DNA of 64,000 bases, from the NCBI GenBank assembly GCA_002742845.1, contig DLUH01000005.1, positions 445,707 to 509,706 on the forward strand, given 5' to 3'. The notes under the pieces are model-generated. The model searched no databases. It was not told where the DNA came from and saw nothing but the letters and a program-made list of their open reading frames with translations. This stretch comes from Sulfurovum sp. UBA12169. GTDB taxonomy: Bacteria > Campylobacterota > Campylobacteria > Campylobacterales > Sulfurovaceae. This document shows, piece by piece, positions 54,807-63,319 of this stretch; the first letter of the stretch is position 1, and the number at the start of each line of letters is the position of its first letter. A program made the position numbers and the translations under genes.

Positions 54807-57761
54807 TTAATGCCCCAAATTTTCGTTTATTCTGCTTGTTGAAAAAATCCCTGTCGGCGTCATGATATTGTCTATCGTTTTGACAAGTTCCAGAGTTTCG
54901 TCGTCGTAAACTCTGATCTTGTCGTCGTCCCAATCGCTCACAAAAACATAATCCCCGTCGGCGTCGGGTTCGGGGTGCAGGGTATATGTTCCGTCTGTTA
55001 TTCTCTTGAGTACGTTAAACGGCGTAGTTTTTTCATGAACTGTGATCTCATTTTTTGAAGGCCCAAACATTGTGTCAAACCAAACATACTTCATCAGCGC
55101 CGTAGTCCTTGGATGCATTCCGCCGGCACTTGCGCTCACGCTTCCTAAAATTTCGAGGGTGTCCGGAGCGAAGATCGTATTTTTGCCCTCGCCCATATGG
55201 ACGATCGAAGTATATTTTTTCCCATCAACCTCCCATGTTGCTGCGGATCCAGGGTGAGGCATAAGCCCTGTTTGTAGTTTTGCTTTGATTTGCATCGTGT
55301 TTGTATCTATGGCGGCTAAATGATCGTAAGAGGCTACAAAATAGGTGGAATTATCGTTTGAAAAATATCCATCGTGGAGCATCTCTCCCACGTCGGTTGC
55401 TTTCGTGATTGCAAAAGAGGGATCGTTATAATCTATTTTCCAAACCTCTCCGCCCTCTTTCATCGCCAAAAAGAAAAATCCCTCTGTATCGTTGACCGAG
55501 CAAACTCTCGAATGTATATCACTTGAATTTATAAATTTTATAAATTCAAGTGTTTTCGCATCAAGGATGACCGCCCCCTTTGGAACATAAAGTCCTGCAA
55601 TCAAATATTTGCCGTCATTTGAAATCGCAATCCCCCTTGCATCAATCCCGACTCTTGTTTTGGTAGTAGCTTTGAGCGAATACAGGTCATATCTGTAAAG
55701 CCAGCCGTCTCTTCCAAGGTTGTAGGCAAATCTTCCGTCGGGGCTGAAAGTGTAGCCGTGTGCCCTGTATCCGGATTCAAACCTTCCGGCGATGCTTAGC
55801 GTATCGCCGTCGATGATCGCTATGCGCGAATAATCGCTCTCCGTCACAAGGAGCAAATCGCTCACCCTATGGGAGTGGATTGGGGCTGAAGGGAGGTTTG
55901 ATTCTTCTATTAAGACTGATCTTGAGGCATTGATGTCGCCCTCATTCCATTCATAGAGTTCGTGTGAAATATCAGCATACCATTTATCGCTCTTTGAGCC
56001 GTAGCTACTAAAATTTTTTGCCAAAATTTCGTCGGTGATTTCGTCATAAACATTTTTTACCGGCTCCAAAACAGTATCTCTGCCGTAAATAAAACTTTGC
56101 TCCCCCACGATTGTTTTATAAGCTTTATTTAGAACCAATGCCCTCTGCACAGACGGATACAATAGGTGCGAAATATCGGCGTGAAGGGTTTTTATCTCGT
56201 CGGCTTTCAAAATACCCTCTTCATTAAAAAACTTTTCGTAAGCCTCTTTGTTTTCTCTAAATTCATCAGCCCCGCCGGTTGTGTCAAGATAAACGCTAAA
56301 TTCATACGAGCCGTCTTCCATCACTCTTTCGGCGATTCCCTCAAGTCCTTTTTGGCTCCAGTGGCTCCACCCTTTTTGGAAAGCTTTATCGTCAAATTTG
56401 CGCTTGAATGCAAAAGTTCCGTCATCTGTGGCTCCGATCCCCGTATGGCAGCCGATACAAGATAGAGTCTCTTCATAAGTTTGTGGCCTTAAAAAGCCTT
56501 TTTCATCTTCGATAAATCCCTGATATGTCCATCCAAGACCGCCCATGAGACCATCTTCGCTGTTCCCTTCGACTTTTTTGAGCCTTTCAGGAAAATCGGC
56601 CTTTTCTTTTTCTTCGGCCATTACTGAGTTGAAAAGTTGCGGATATGTGCTCCAATATGTTTTTTTGCCGTATCGCAACTCTTTTAGCCGGGGGGAGAGT
56701 TTGGTTTTGTTTTGATCGTCAAAATCAACATATCGCACAGTATGCAAAAACTCGGTATTTTCAGGATAAAGCCCCGGCGCTATGTGGATTGCGTTTTTTT
56801 CAAGTTCTGTTTTTGCTTTTCCGACGTACGACATTGAAAAATCGTAATATTTCGAACCGTCATATTTTGGTGTGACCCATTTGTAAACGATTTTGTTGCT
56901 TTTGTCGAGTCTGCCGTTTTGGTTAAGGTCGACACCATAAAGATTTTCGTCTATTTCATCGATTGGGATATCTTTTCTTTTTATAAGGGCTTCAATGATT
57001 GCCAGGTTGATTTTGTAGATATTTATATCAAGCTCCCCTCGATTGTTTTGCATAAAAATTTCACCAAGCCGTATCAAAACATCATCCGTCGATCCGTTTG
57101 TAGGCCAAAAAGTTCCCAAAAAAGGATAATACGCAAACGCTCTCCATCCCGTATAGCCGCCGTCGTATTTTCTGTCAAACCCTTCGTTATCGAAATTGAA
57201 ATAACAATCGGGCGTATAGCCTCCCCATTTACCGTCCTGATTGTAATCCCATTGCGCAGGGGGATTTTGGAGTATTTGGGCAAGTTCGATCGAACCGTCT
57301 TCTTTTAAATAATTGTTTGTTCTAACGTATGAAAGAATTTCATCATCGTTTATTTGTGAAATTAAAGTGCTTTTGTCTTTGAAAAGATTTGACCACCTGT
57401 TTTTGAGGGCATATTCCGGAAATTCGTAGCTTGTCTGCAAATCGTCGTCGTTAAGGTAGTTTGGCTCTATTCCTTTTGTGTGACAGCTATAGCATGGGTT
57501 TAGGATGTTTCCTTTTTCATCCTCTTTTTTGGTGTAGCATTGGGAGGGGATATAAGCTGCTTCGTTTTCGACTATCGTGCGGCTGGTTAGATCTAAGAAT
57601 TGGCGTTCGCCGGTTTGATATGAACCGCTACTTTTGAAGGAGTATTGATCGGTTAGCTCTAAAGAATTTGTGTCCGAACCTTCGCTGCCGCATCCGATGG
57701 CGGCAAATAGCGTTCCTATCCCAAGCAAAGCCGGCAAAATAATAAAATTATTTCTTTTCAT
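54807..57761 (-). CDS. Diheme lipoprotein with C-terminal NirS-like d1 propeller, Pho-regulated
   Basis: 984 aa. Lipobox FAAIGC (Cys24). Two c-heme motifs, CYSCH (90-94) and CIGCH (435-439), in a long N-terminal part of about 620 aa. Residues about 630-975 look like the eight-bladed d1-type propeller of cytochrome cd1 nitrite reductase, NirN and NirF: GYTFSPDGR, GIDARGIAI, GRDGWLYRYD, TPTGIF at the end, with His668 (YRAHGYT), His796 (MLHDGY) and His836 (MPHPGS), the positions of the d1-ligand and the two active-site histidines. Whether heme d1 is bound is unknown. Starts from a Pho promoter divergent to the PhoX-like gene. Confidence 0.7.
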   Translation of the reverse strand: MKRNNFIILPALLGIGTLFAAIGCGSEGSDTNSLELTDQYSFKSSGSYQTGERQFLDLTSRTIVENEAAYIPSQCYTKKEDEKGNILNPCYSCHTKGIEPNYLNDDDLQTSYEFPEYALKNRWSNLFKDKSTLISQINDDEILSYVRTNNYLKEDGSIELAQILQNPPAQWDYNQDGKWGGYTPDCYFNFDNEGFDRKYDGGYTGWRAFAYYPFLGTFWPTNGSTDDVLIRLGEIFMQNNRGELDINIYKINLAIIEALIKRKDIPIDEIDENLYGVDLNQNGRLDKSNKIVYKWVTPKYDGSKYYDFSMSYVGKAKTELEKNAIHIAPGLYPENTEFLHTVRYVDFDDQNKTKLSPRLKELRYGKKTYWSTYPQLFNSVMAEEKEKADFPERLKKVEGNSEDGLMGGLGWTYQGFIEDEKGFLRPQTYEETLSCIGCHTGIGATDDGTFAFKRKFDDKAFQKGWSHWSQKGLEGIAERVMEDGSYEFSVYLDTTGGADEFRENKEAYEKFFNEEGILKADEIKTLHADISHLLYPSVQRALVLNKAYKTIVGEQSFIYGRDTVLEPVKNVYDEITDEILAKNFSSYGSKSDKWYADISHELYEWNEGDINASRSVLIEESNLPSAPIHSHRVSDLLLVTESDYSRIAIIDGDTLSIAGRFESGYRAHGYTFSPDGRFAYNLGRDGWLYRYDLYSLKATTKTRVGIDARGIAISNDGKYLIAGLYVPKGAVILDAKTLEFIKFINSSDIHSRVCSVNDTEGFFFLAMKEGGEVWKIDYNDPSFAITKATDVGEMLHDGYFSNDNSTYFVASYDHLAAIDTNTMQIKAKLQTGLMPHPGSAATWEVDGKKYTSIVHMGEGKNTIFAPDTLEILGSVSASAGGMHPRTTALMKYVWFDTMFGPSKNEITVHEKTTPFNVLKRITDGTYTLHPEPDADGDYVFVSDWDDDKIRVYDDETLELVKTIDNIMTPTGIFSTSRINENLGH

Positions 57762-57790
57762 AATTTACCTTATAAATGTTATTAATTGCC

Positions 57791-57823
57791 ATAATATTCA
57801 AAAAAGATTACGAAATTAAAACA
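57791..57823 (-). promoter_or_regulatory. Pho-type box and -10 for the diheme d1-propeller gene
   Basis: Reverse strand: TGTTTTA-ATTT-CGTAATC (57823-57806), 9 bp, TATTAT (57796-57791). Half-sites are weaker than elsewhere but spacing is identical. Start codon 30 bp downstream of the -10. Confidence 0.55.
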
Positions 57824-57838
57824 TTTGCTGCTTGAAAT

Positions 57839-57871
57839 TGTAGTCAAAAAGTAATTTTTTATTTGTAAATT
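57839..57871 (+). promoter_or_regulatory. Pho-type box and -10 for the PhoX-like gene
   Basis: TGTAGTC-AAAA-AGTAATT (57839-57856), 9 bp, TAAATT (57866-57871). One G and two T deviations from the consensus, same spacing. Confidence 0.6.
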
Positions 57872-57904
57872 TTTGAGGAAATTTATCTAAAAAAAGGAGT
57901 TCAT

Positions 57905-59692
57905 GTGAGAAAACATATATCTATAATTGCGGCAGCTTCAATAGCTGCCATGTTAAGCGGATGCGGAGATACAGGAAGCGATGATTCGGTTACAGTAGCC
58001 ACTGCCACAAATCCGCAAGAGACGATTTCAGGAACAAATACGGTTTCTTTTACATCGATCCCAACCCCTACAACCGACGCTCAAAAACTAACTTTGCAGC
58101 ATTCGGAAACGGTAACGATTAACGGCACGGTAAAACCTATCGATTTTTCGGTCATTATGGCAACAGACACAGCCGATAACGGCGAAATTTTTGGCCAAGC
58201 AAAAGATCAAAATGATCAGCCTATAACTTTTGCTGACGGAAGTCCGTATATTTGCAACGGAACAAACGACGGGGTGGGATCGGGGCTTGATTTTTCATCG
58301 ATTTTGCAAAAAAACGGCAAACTTTACATGGTAAGCCAGTTTGAGTGTCAAATCGGTGCCATGTATAAATTTGAGCTTAACCAGGACACGACAACCGGAG
58401 CGTTAAGTGCAAAACCGGGAACGCTTGAATTTGTCAGCCAAAAAGATGAATTTGGCGGATTTGTCCACTGTGCCGGACAGGCAACCCCATGGAATTCGCA
58501 CCTTGGATCAGAAGAGTACGAAACGGACGCCAGAATGGTGGAAGAGACTGCCGGAGCCGACGGCAAAACCGGAGATATTTATTACGATGAAACGGCTAAA
58601 TTTTTTGGCGGAGATGCAACAAAATTAAGTCCTTATTTTTACGGCTGGAGCCCGGAGGTGAAAATCGGAGCCGACGGTAAAGCAGTTTATGCAAAACATT
58701 ATGCAATGGGGCGTTTTTCTCATGAGCTTTCGTTTGTAATGCCCGATAAAAAAACCGTATATATGTCGGATGACGGCACCAACGTAGGTCTTTTTATGTT
58801 TAAGGCCGACAAGGAAGAGGATTTAAGTGCCGGAACTTTATATGCTGCAAAATTCATCCAAACAAGCACTGAAAATGGCGGAACTTTTACGGTTGAATGG
58901 ATCGAGCTTGCCCATTTAAATGATTCTGCAGTTAGGGCTGAGGTTACAAAAATGCCGAAATTTTCGAATCTTTTTGATGCAGTCGATCCGGTTGATGGTG
59001 TTTGTGCCGAGGGTTATACCTCTGTCAATACCTCTTGGGGACATGAGTGTTTGAAGGTAAAAGCAGGCATAAGCGAAAGTACTGTTGCCGCCCTTGAAAC
59101 CAGAAGATATGCGGCGATGAAAGGGGCTACGACGGAGCTTAGAAAAGAGGAAGGCATTTCTTATGATCCGGTGCGTAAAAAGCTTTATGTAGCTATGAGC
59201 GAAATTGATAAAGGGATGCTTGACAATGGGACCGGCAAATATGACATTGGCGGCCCAAACCATATTAAACTCTCAAAAAATGTTTGCGGAGCGGTTTATG
59301 AGTTTAGTGTTAACGAATCTATGATTACTACTGATATGCAAGCGGTTGTTTTGGGTGAAACGATAGAAACAGATGCCAACGGCAATAAATGCCACCTCGA
59401 TAAAATTTCAAATCCGGACAACGTAACAATGTTGCCCGGAACTGATATTTTGATGATCGGCGAAGATACAAGCAGTCATGAAAACAATATTATCTGGGCT
59501 TTTAATACCCAAACAAAACAGCTTGATAGGGTTATTGCGACTTCAAGAGGTGCTGAAACTACATCGCCGTTTTGGTATACAAATGTAAACGGCTGGGGTT
59601 ATATGACGGCTGTCACTCAGCATCCAGACGCAGATGCCGCCGAGACGGGGCAATCAACGGTGGGAGTTTTAGGGCCGATCAAGTTTAAATAA
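57905..59692 (+). CDS. phoX: PhoX-like (DUF839) lipoprotein, probable alkaline phosphatase
   Basis: 595 aa starting at GTG 57905 (SD AGGAG 5 nt upstream). Lipobox LSGC (Cys20). DUF839/PhoX stretches: CAGQATPWNSHLGSEEYE, GRFSHELSFVMPDKKTVYMSDDG, GISYDPVRKKLYVAMSE, NPDNVTMLPG and LMIGEDTSSHENN. Hydrolyses phosphomonoesters in PhoX of other bacteria with Ca and Fe. The motif that carries the iron-binding Cys in classical PhoX (TCEE) is GSEE here, so catalysis might differ or be lost. Pho box upstream fits scavenging. Confidence 0.78.
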   Translation: MRKHISIIAAASIAAMLSGCGDTGSDDSVTVATATNPQETISGTNTVSFTSIPTPTTDAQKLTLQHSETVTINGTVKPIDFSVIMATDTADNGEIFGQAKDQNDQPITFADGSPYICNGTNDGVGSGLDFSSILQKNGKLYMVSQFECQIGAMYKFELNQDTTTGALSAKPGTLEFVSQKDEFGGFVHCAGQATPWNSHLGSEEYETDARMVEETAGADGKTGDIYYDETAKFFGGDATKLSPYFYGWSPEVKIGADGKAVYAKHYAMGRFSHELSFVMPDKKTVYMSDDGTNVGLFMFKADKEEDLSAGTLYAAKFIQTSTENGGTFTVEWIELAHLNDSAVRAEVTKMPKFSNLFDAVDPVDGVCAEGYTSVNTSWGHECLKVKAGISESTVAALETRRYAAMKGATTELRKEEGISYDPVRKKLYVAMSEIDKGMLDNGTGKYDIGGPNHIKLSKNVCGAVYEFSVNESMITTDMQAVVLGETIETDANGNKCHLDKISNPDNVTMLPGTDILMIGEDTSSHENNIIWAFNTQTKQLDRVIATSRGAETTSPFWYTNVNGWGYMTAVTQHPDADAAETGQSTVGVLGPIKFK

Positions 59693-59696
59693 TCGA

Positions 59697-59718
59697 GAGG
59701 GGCACTTTCCCCTCATTT
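59697..59718 (+). terminator. Terminator after the PhoX-like gene
   Basis: GAGGGG (59697-59702), loop CACTTT, CCCCTC (59709-59714), then ATTTC. 4 bp after the stop codon. Confidence 0.65.
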
Positions 59719-60017
59719 CAATTTGTAGCTTATAATCATTGGGGGCAAATGCAGTAAGTGCGGCAAGCAAGACCTGATGTACTGCACTGCAATTTCTTTC
59801 ACATTTTTTATTTTGTTGCTTTTTAAAGATTTTGCTCTATGCTTGACAAAAGGAATATCGGCATCATCTCACACCCATTATTCCATTATATTTCAGGGAT
59901 AATTTTCTTTGTTCGGTGATAGATTTGAACCAATAAGCTTTGGATTATAAGAAGTCTGTTTTTGGTTTTTTTGTTATAATTGAAAAGTTTTATAAATAAG
60001 ACATAGTAGAGTGGCAC
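59715..60017. other. Intergenic region, 303 bp
   Basis: No gene is supported. A TATAAT (59985-59990) is a likely -10 for the next gene, 28 bp before its start. GGCAAGCAAG and a few short repeats but nothing else recognised. Confidence 0.5.
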
Positions 60018-60323
60018 ATGAAAAATAGCGGCATCCTTATTGTCATTACGTTATTAAGTATTTTTTTATTTAAAACTTGCGGAAAAGAGACACAAGAAAA
60101 TTATGCAAATACTATAGAAAGCCTTAAAAAAACGGATCTTGATAGTCCTAAAAATACCTACGACAGTCGTGTCGAGGCGCTTAATATAGCCAATACAATA
60201 CAAAATCCTGATACTTATCTAAATAGTCGTGTCAATGCGCGGGAGTCAGCAAAGAGGTCGGTACAGGAGAGCAACAAATGGATGGAAGAACAGGATAAAG
60301 CCATCAAGGCTTTAACAAAGTAA
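60018..60323 (+). CDS. Small exported or membrane-anchored coiled-coil protein, unknown
   Basis: 101 aa. N-terminal hydrophobic helix (ILIVITLLSIFLFKTCG) with a Cys in a weak lipobox position (FKTC, not a consensus), then a polar helical tail with a duplicated motif (YDSRVEALNIANTIQNPDTY and NSRVNARESA). The repeated Asn/Asp-Ser-Arg-Val suggests internal duplication. TATAAT promoter upstream. No family recognised. Confidence 0.55.
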   Translation: MKNSGILIVITLLSIFLFKTCGKETQENYANTIESLKKTDLDSPKNTYDSRVEALNIANTIQNPDTYLNSRVNARESAKRSVQESNKWMEEQDKAIKALTK

Positions 60324-60703
60324 GTGCAGAAAAAGTTACTCTCATCAGAAAATAAGAGGACGGGCGATAATAATTGTTTTGACTCGTTTGCGTTTTGGTA
60401 ATTCTTTTAAGGTCAGAAAGAATCATTTTATCTATGACGATACAAAAGCAGTTGCAAATTTTAACTGCTTTGAGTTTGATGATAGAGAGAACATTGAGGT
60501 AGCGTATGATTTTTACAGGATTGCCCAGATAGTTGCCTTTGCCTGCCCGACAAGATGTCTTGGTGACGGCAGAGAGGACGGTAAATGCTGCAAGAGTTTG
60601 AGTTTCGGGCCAAAAAGGGAGGAAGAGAAGGATAGCCTTCAATCTCAAACTCTAAAAACATCTTACTTTTTCAAGCTTAACCAAATGTTAACGTTGGCTT
60701 TCT
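60324..60703. other. Region without a confident gene
   Basis: 380 bp. Frames of about 110-125 codons exist on both strands but neither has an SD or recognisable domain. The plus frame from 60379 (MTRLRFGNSFKVRK) has some protein-like composition and might be a decayed gene. Left unannotated. Confidence 0.4.
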
Positions 60704-60949
60704 TTACTTGCGGGATTTGTTTTTACGCCATTGGTAAATACCGTATAGGCTGATGGTTATCCAAAAAAATTCTATGACAAAAGAGGCCAGATTCCAATTG
60801 TGCATAAGAGAATACGCGATCAGTATAGAGCCAAATGCATTTAAAAAAGAGTACCAAAACCCTTTTGCGTCCATCTTTTGGATTTGGAGTAAAAAATAAG
60901 TGCTTACAACGATACTTACGCCTATGATGCCGATGATGTTTGCTATCAT
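60704..60949 (-). CDS. Small membrane protein, CBU_0592-like
   Basis: 81 aa from ATG 60949. Three membrane helices: MIANIIGIIGVSIVVSTYFLL, FWYSFLNAFGSILIAYSL and FVIEFFWITISLYGIYQW, with a basic tail. This pattern (N-A-F-G-S ... E-F-F-W) matches the CBU_0592 family of small uncharacterised membrane proteins. A longer start at 60994 lacks an SD. Function unknown. Confidence 0.65.
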   Translation of the reverse strand: MIANIIGIIGVSIVVSTYFLLQIQKMDAKGFWYSFLNAFGSILIAYSLMHNWNLASFVIEFFWITISLYGIYQWRKNKSRK

Positions 60950-61044
60950 GCTTCTCTGTCTTTTTGAGATGCATTGTAGCATAATGTATGGCAAAAGAGA
61001 ATTTATAAAAAACGTACCGTTTGGGTTTATTTTTTTAAAATAGA

Positions 61045-61050
61045 TATAAT
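61045..61050 (+). promoter_or_regulatory. -10 element of the carbonic anhydrase gene
   Basis: TATAAT about 108 bp before ATG 61159; a second candidate TACAAT lies at about 61073. Confidence 0.4.
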
Positions 61051-61158
61051 CTTTTATTTATCGTTCTAGCGATACAATCATACGTTTAAAAACAGCCATA
61101 TTTTATGAAAAATCCTAAAATTCTGCAGCTTTTTATAATACAAAATAAAGGAAACAGA

Positions 61159-61806
61159 ATGTTTGAAAAAAGTGTATTGCTCGAAGGCAATGAAATGTTT
61201 GCAAACAGCTACTTTAAAAAACACGAGACGCAATTGCTCGAGTTGGTCAAAAACGGACAAAATCCCAAAGCATTGTTTATCGGCTGTTCTGATTCGAGGG
61301 TGGTTCCCGACCTTATCATTCAAACAAATCCGGGCGATCTTTTTGTGATTAGAAATGTCGGCAATTTCGTGGCTCCCTATAAGCCTGATGAAGATTATCA
61401 CTCAACGGCGGCAGGGATAGAGTATGCAGTCACAGAGCTTGAAGTTTCAGAGATCATCATATGCGGGCATACGCATTGCGGCGCTATCGCAGCGCTTTAC
61501 AAGGACATGGAGGACAAACCGTTTATCCATACGAAAAAATGGCTGACGCTTGGCAATAAAGCAAAGTCTCTGGCTATTTTGGCGCTTGGAAAAGATGCCC
61601 ACGAAGAGGAGTTGAGAAAATTGACGGAAAAATTTTCCGTCATTTCACAGATAGAAAATCTGCTTACCTATCCTTATGTAAAGAAAAAAGTCGACAGAGG
61701 AGAGCTGCATATCCATGGCTGGATGTATGATATCCAAACAGGGGCCATAGAATATTATGACCCCGATGAGTGTGAGTTTAGATCTCTGAATGAAGCTTCG
61801 GAGTAG
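61159..61806 (+). CDS. Beta-class carbonic anhydrase
   Basis: 215 aa from ATG 61159 (AAAGGAAACAG). Zinc ligands Cys43 and the Asp-Arg dyad in CSDSRVVP, His104 and Cys107 in GHTHCG. Interconverts CO2 and bicarbonate, useful to a CO2-fixing autotroph. Single gene. An earlier frame start at 61105 lacks an SD. Confidence 0.93.
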   Translation: MFEKSVLLEGNEMFANSYFKKHETQLLELVKNGQNPKALFIGCSDSRVVPDLIIQTNPGDLFVIRNVGNFVAPYKPDEDYHSTAAGIEYAVTELEVSEIIICGHTHCGAIAALYKDMEDKPFIHTKKWLTLGNKAKSLAILALGKDAHEEELRKLTEKFSVISQIENLLTYPYVKKKVDRGELHIHGWMYDIQTGAIEYYDPDECEFRSLNEASE

Positions 61807-61876
61807 CCCGGGAAGGGAAGACACGTATTTTAAAGAGTTTTGGGGATAAAAAATCTTTTGACGCTTGACCAAAAGA

Positions 61877-63175
61877 TTAGAATCTATAGGAAATTTGGGT
61901 AAAAAGTCCATAAGCATCGTCATCAGTGATAGATGCATTGCTCCGGCTCGCTTCTTTAATATAATCTCCGCTTTTAAAATACCCTATGCCGGCAAGAAGA
62001 TGAATGGACGGACTGTATTGGTACGCTGCAACGATGTCGATCTCATCTCCGTATTTATCAGACTGGATGGAGGGAATCGTGTAGCTCATCCATTTATTGG
62101 CGGGTTCATCGGCATAAAAGGCATGGTATTCGAGTTTGATATTGGTTTTTGGCAATGGTTCTATGATCGCAAAAAGTTCGTAATCTTTGAGATTTGACCA
62201 GGACATCAAATTGAGCCTCCCGTAGTACACGTCGCTTGCTCCAAAGGCGGAATCAAAAGTTTCGCGATCAGCTGTGGCAGGATCATCTCCGCTTGCATAG
62301 GTGTAGCCTAGCCCAAGTTTTGTAGAGAGGCCTTCAAAACGATATCCGCCGTCTAGATGAAAACCAAAACCGTCGATATCCGTAGCAATTGCACTAAGAT
62401 CCGTGTATTCTCCAAAAGATTTGAGACAGGTCATGTCGTAGAAATATCCATAAAAGTCTGTATCGTATATTCTTACACCCGCATAGTAATTTCGGAGTGA
62501 CTGATAATTTTCATTGCCTGTTTTGTTTTCTTTGTAAGCAAATATCGGCTCGATAGCACCGGTTTTTCCATAGGCATAGTGTCCGTACATCCCGCCCCCA
62601 TAATATCCGTGGCGATGATCCAAACTAAACTCATCAGGGTCATGAAGTATCGTGCCGCCGTAAAAAAAGTCTAAAAAATTACCCTCATCTTTAAAAGAAA
62701 CCTTAACCGCATCCCATATCCATTTTCCTGAATTTTTCCATTCCCCGGGACCAAATACCCTGCCGTCTCCGTAGGTAATTTTCTGACGACCCGCTTTGAC
62801 TGTTAAATGGGAGGCTGCATAGTGAAGATACGTTTCGTAAAGCTCAAGGGTATCTTTTTGCGGATTATGCTCTTGCATAAACTCTTTGTTGTACCAATCT
62901 TGATCATCAAAACCCCACCCTAGGACTCTTGAATCCTGCATAGAGAGTCTGGCTGTCCAGTGTTCATCAAATAGATATGTCATTCCCAGTCTTAATCTTG
63001 TGAACAAATAACCGTCTTCGCTTTCACCCAATTTTGGAGCGGCACCATAGTATTTTTCATTCATATGGTTAAAATACTCAAATCTAAGTCTTATCTCTCC
63101 GTCAAATTGCAAATCCGCACAAAGAAAGCTTTGAGATAAAAGTAGGGCCAAAAGCGGCAGTTTGGTTTGTTTCAT
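61877..63175 (-). CDS. Alginate-export-type outer-membrane porin with ModE-like sites
   Basis: 432 aa. Signal peptide (LLLSQSFLCADL), barrel of the alginate_exp (PF13372-like) type: FDGEIRLRFEYFNHM, the loop KAGRQKITYGDGRVFGPGEW, and Phe at the C-terminus (FTQISYRF). Such porins carry many small solutes, not only alginate. It follows modC on the same strand and its promoter has two ModE-type boxes, so a molybdate- or tungstate-related role is suspected. Confidence 0.75.
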   Translation of the reverse strand: MKQTKLPLLALLLSQSFLCADLQFDGEIRLRFEYFNHMNEKYYGAAPKLGESEDGYLFTRLRLGMTYLFDEHWTARLSMQDSRVLGWGFDDQDWYNKEFMQEHNPQKDTLELYETYLHYAASHLTVKAGRQKITYGDGRVFGPGEWKNSGKWIWDAVKVSFKDEGNFLDFFYGGTILHDPDEFSLDHRHGYYGGGMYGHYAYGKTGAIEPIFAYKENKTGNENYQSLRNYYAGVRIYDTDFYGYFYDMTCLKSFGEYTDLSAIATDIDGFGFHLDGGYRFEGLSTKLGLGYTYASGDDPATADRETFDSAFGASDVYYGRLNLMSWSNLKDYELFAIIEPLPKTNIKLEYHAFYADEPANKWMSYTIPSIQSDKYGDEIDIVAAYQYSPSIHLLAGIGYFKSGDYIKEASRSNASITDDDAYGLFTQISYRF

Positions 63176-63200
63176 GCGGTTCCTTTTTTTTTACGGCCAG

Positions 63201-63224
63201 TGGTATATAAAAATATATATAACG
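63201..63224 (-). promoter_or_regulatory. ModE-type box, proximal
   Basis: Reverse strand CGTTATATA-N6-TATATACCA, 26 bp before the porin start codon. The first half matches the ModE site CGnTATATA well, the second half is imperfect. Confidence 0.5.
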
Positions 63225-63270
63225 CTCAATAAAACAATAAGTTTTAATTTCAAATTTTAACACGTTAAAA

Positions 63271-63294
63271 CTTTATATATTTTTATATATAACG
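63271..63294 (-). promoter_or_regulatory. ModE-type box, distal
   Basis: Reverse strand CGTTATATA-N6-TATATAAAG; consensus second half would be TATATAACG. About 96 bp before the porin start codon. Confidence 0.55.
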
Positions 63295-63319
63295 AATATA
63301 CGGGATCTTTTTGTGTCTT

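Noticed and set aside
60379-60753. Plus-strand frame of 124 codons
   Set aside because: No SD, no recognisable domain and it overlaps the small membrane protein gene on the other strand.
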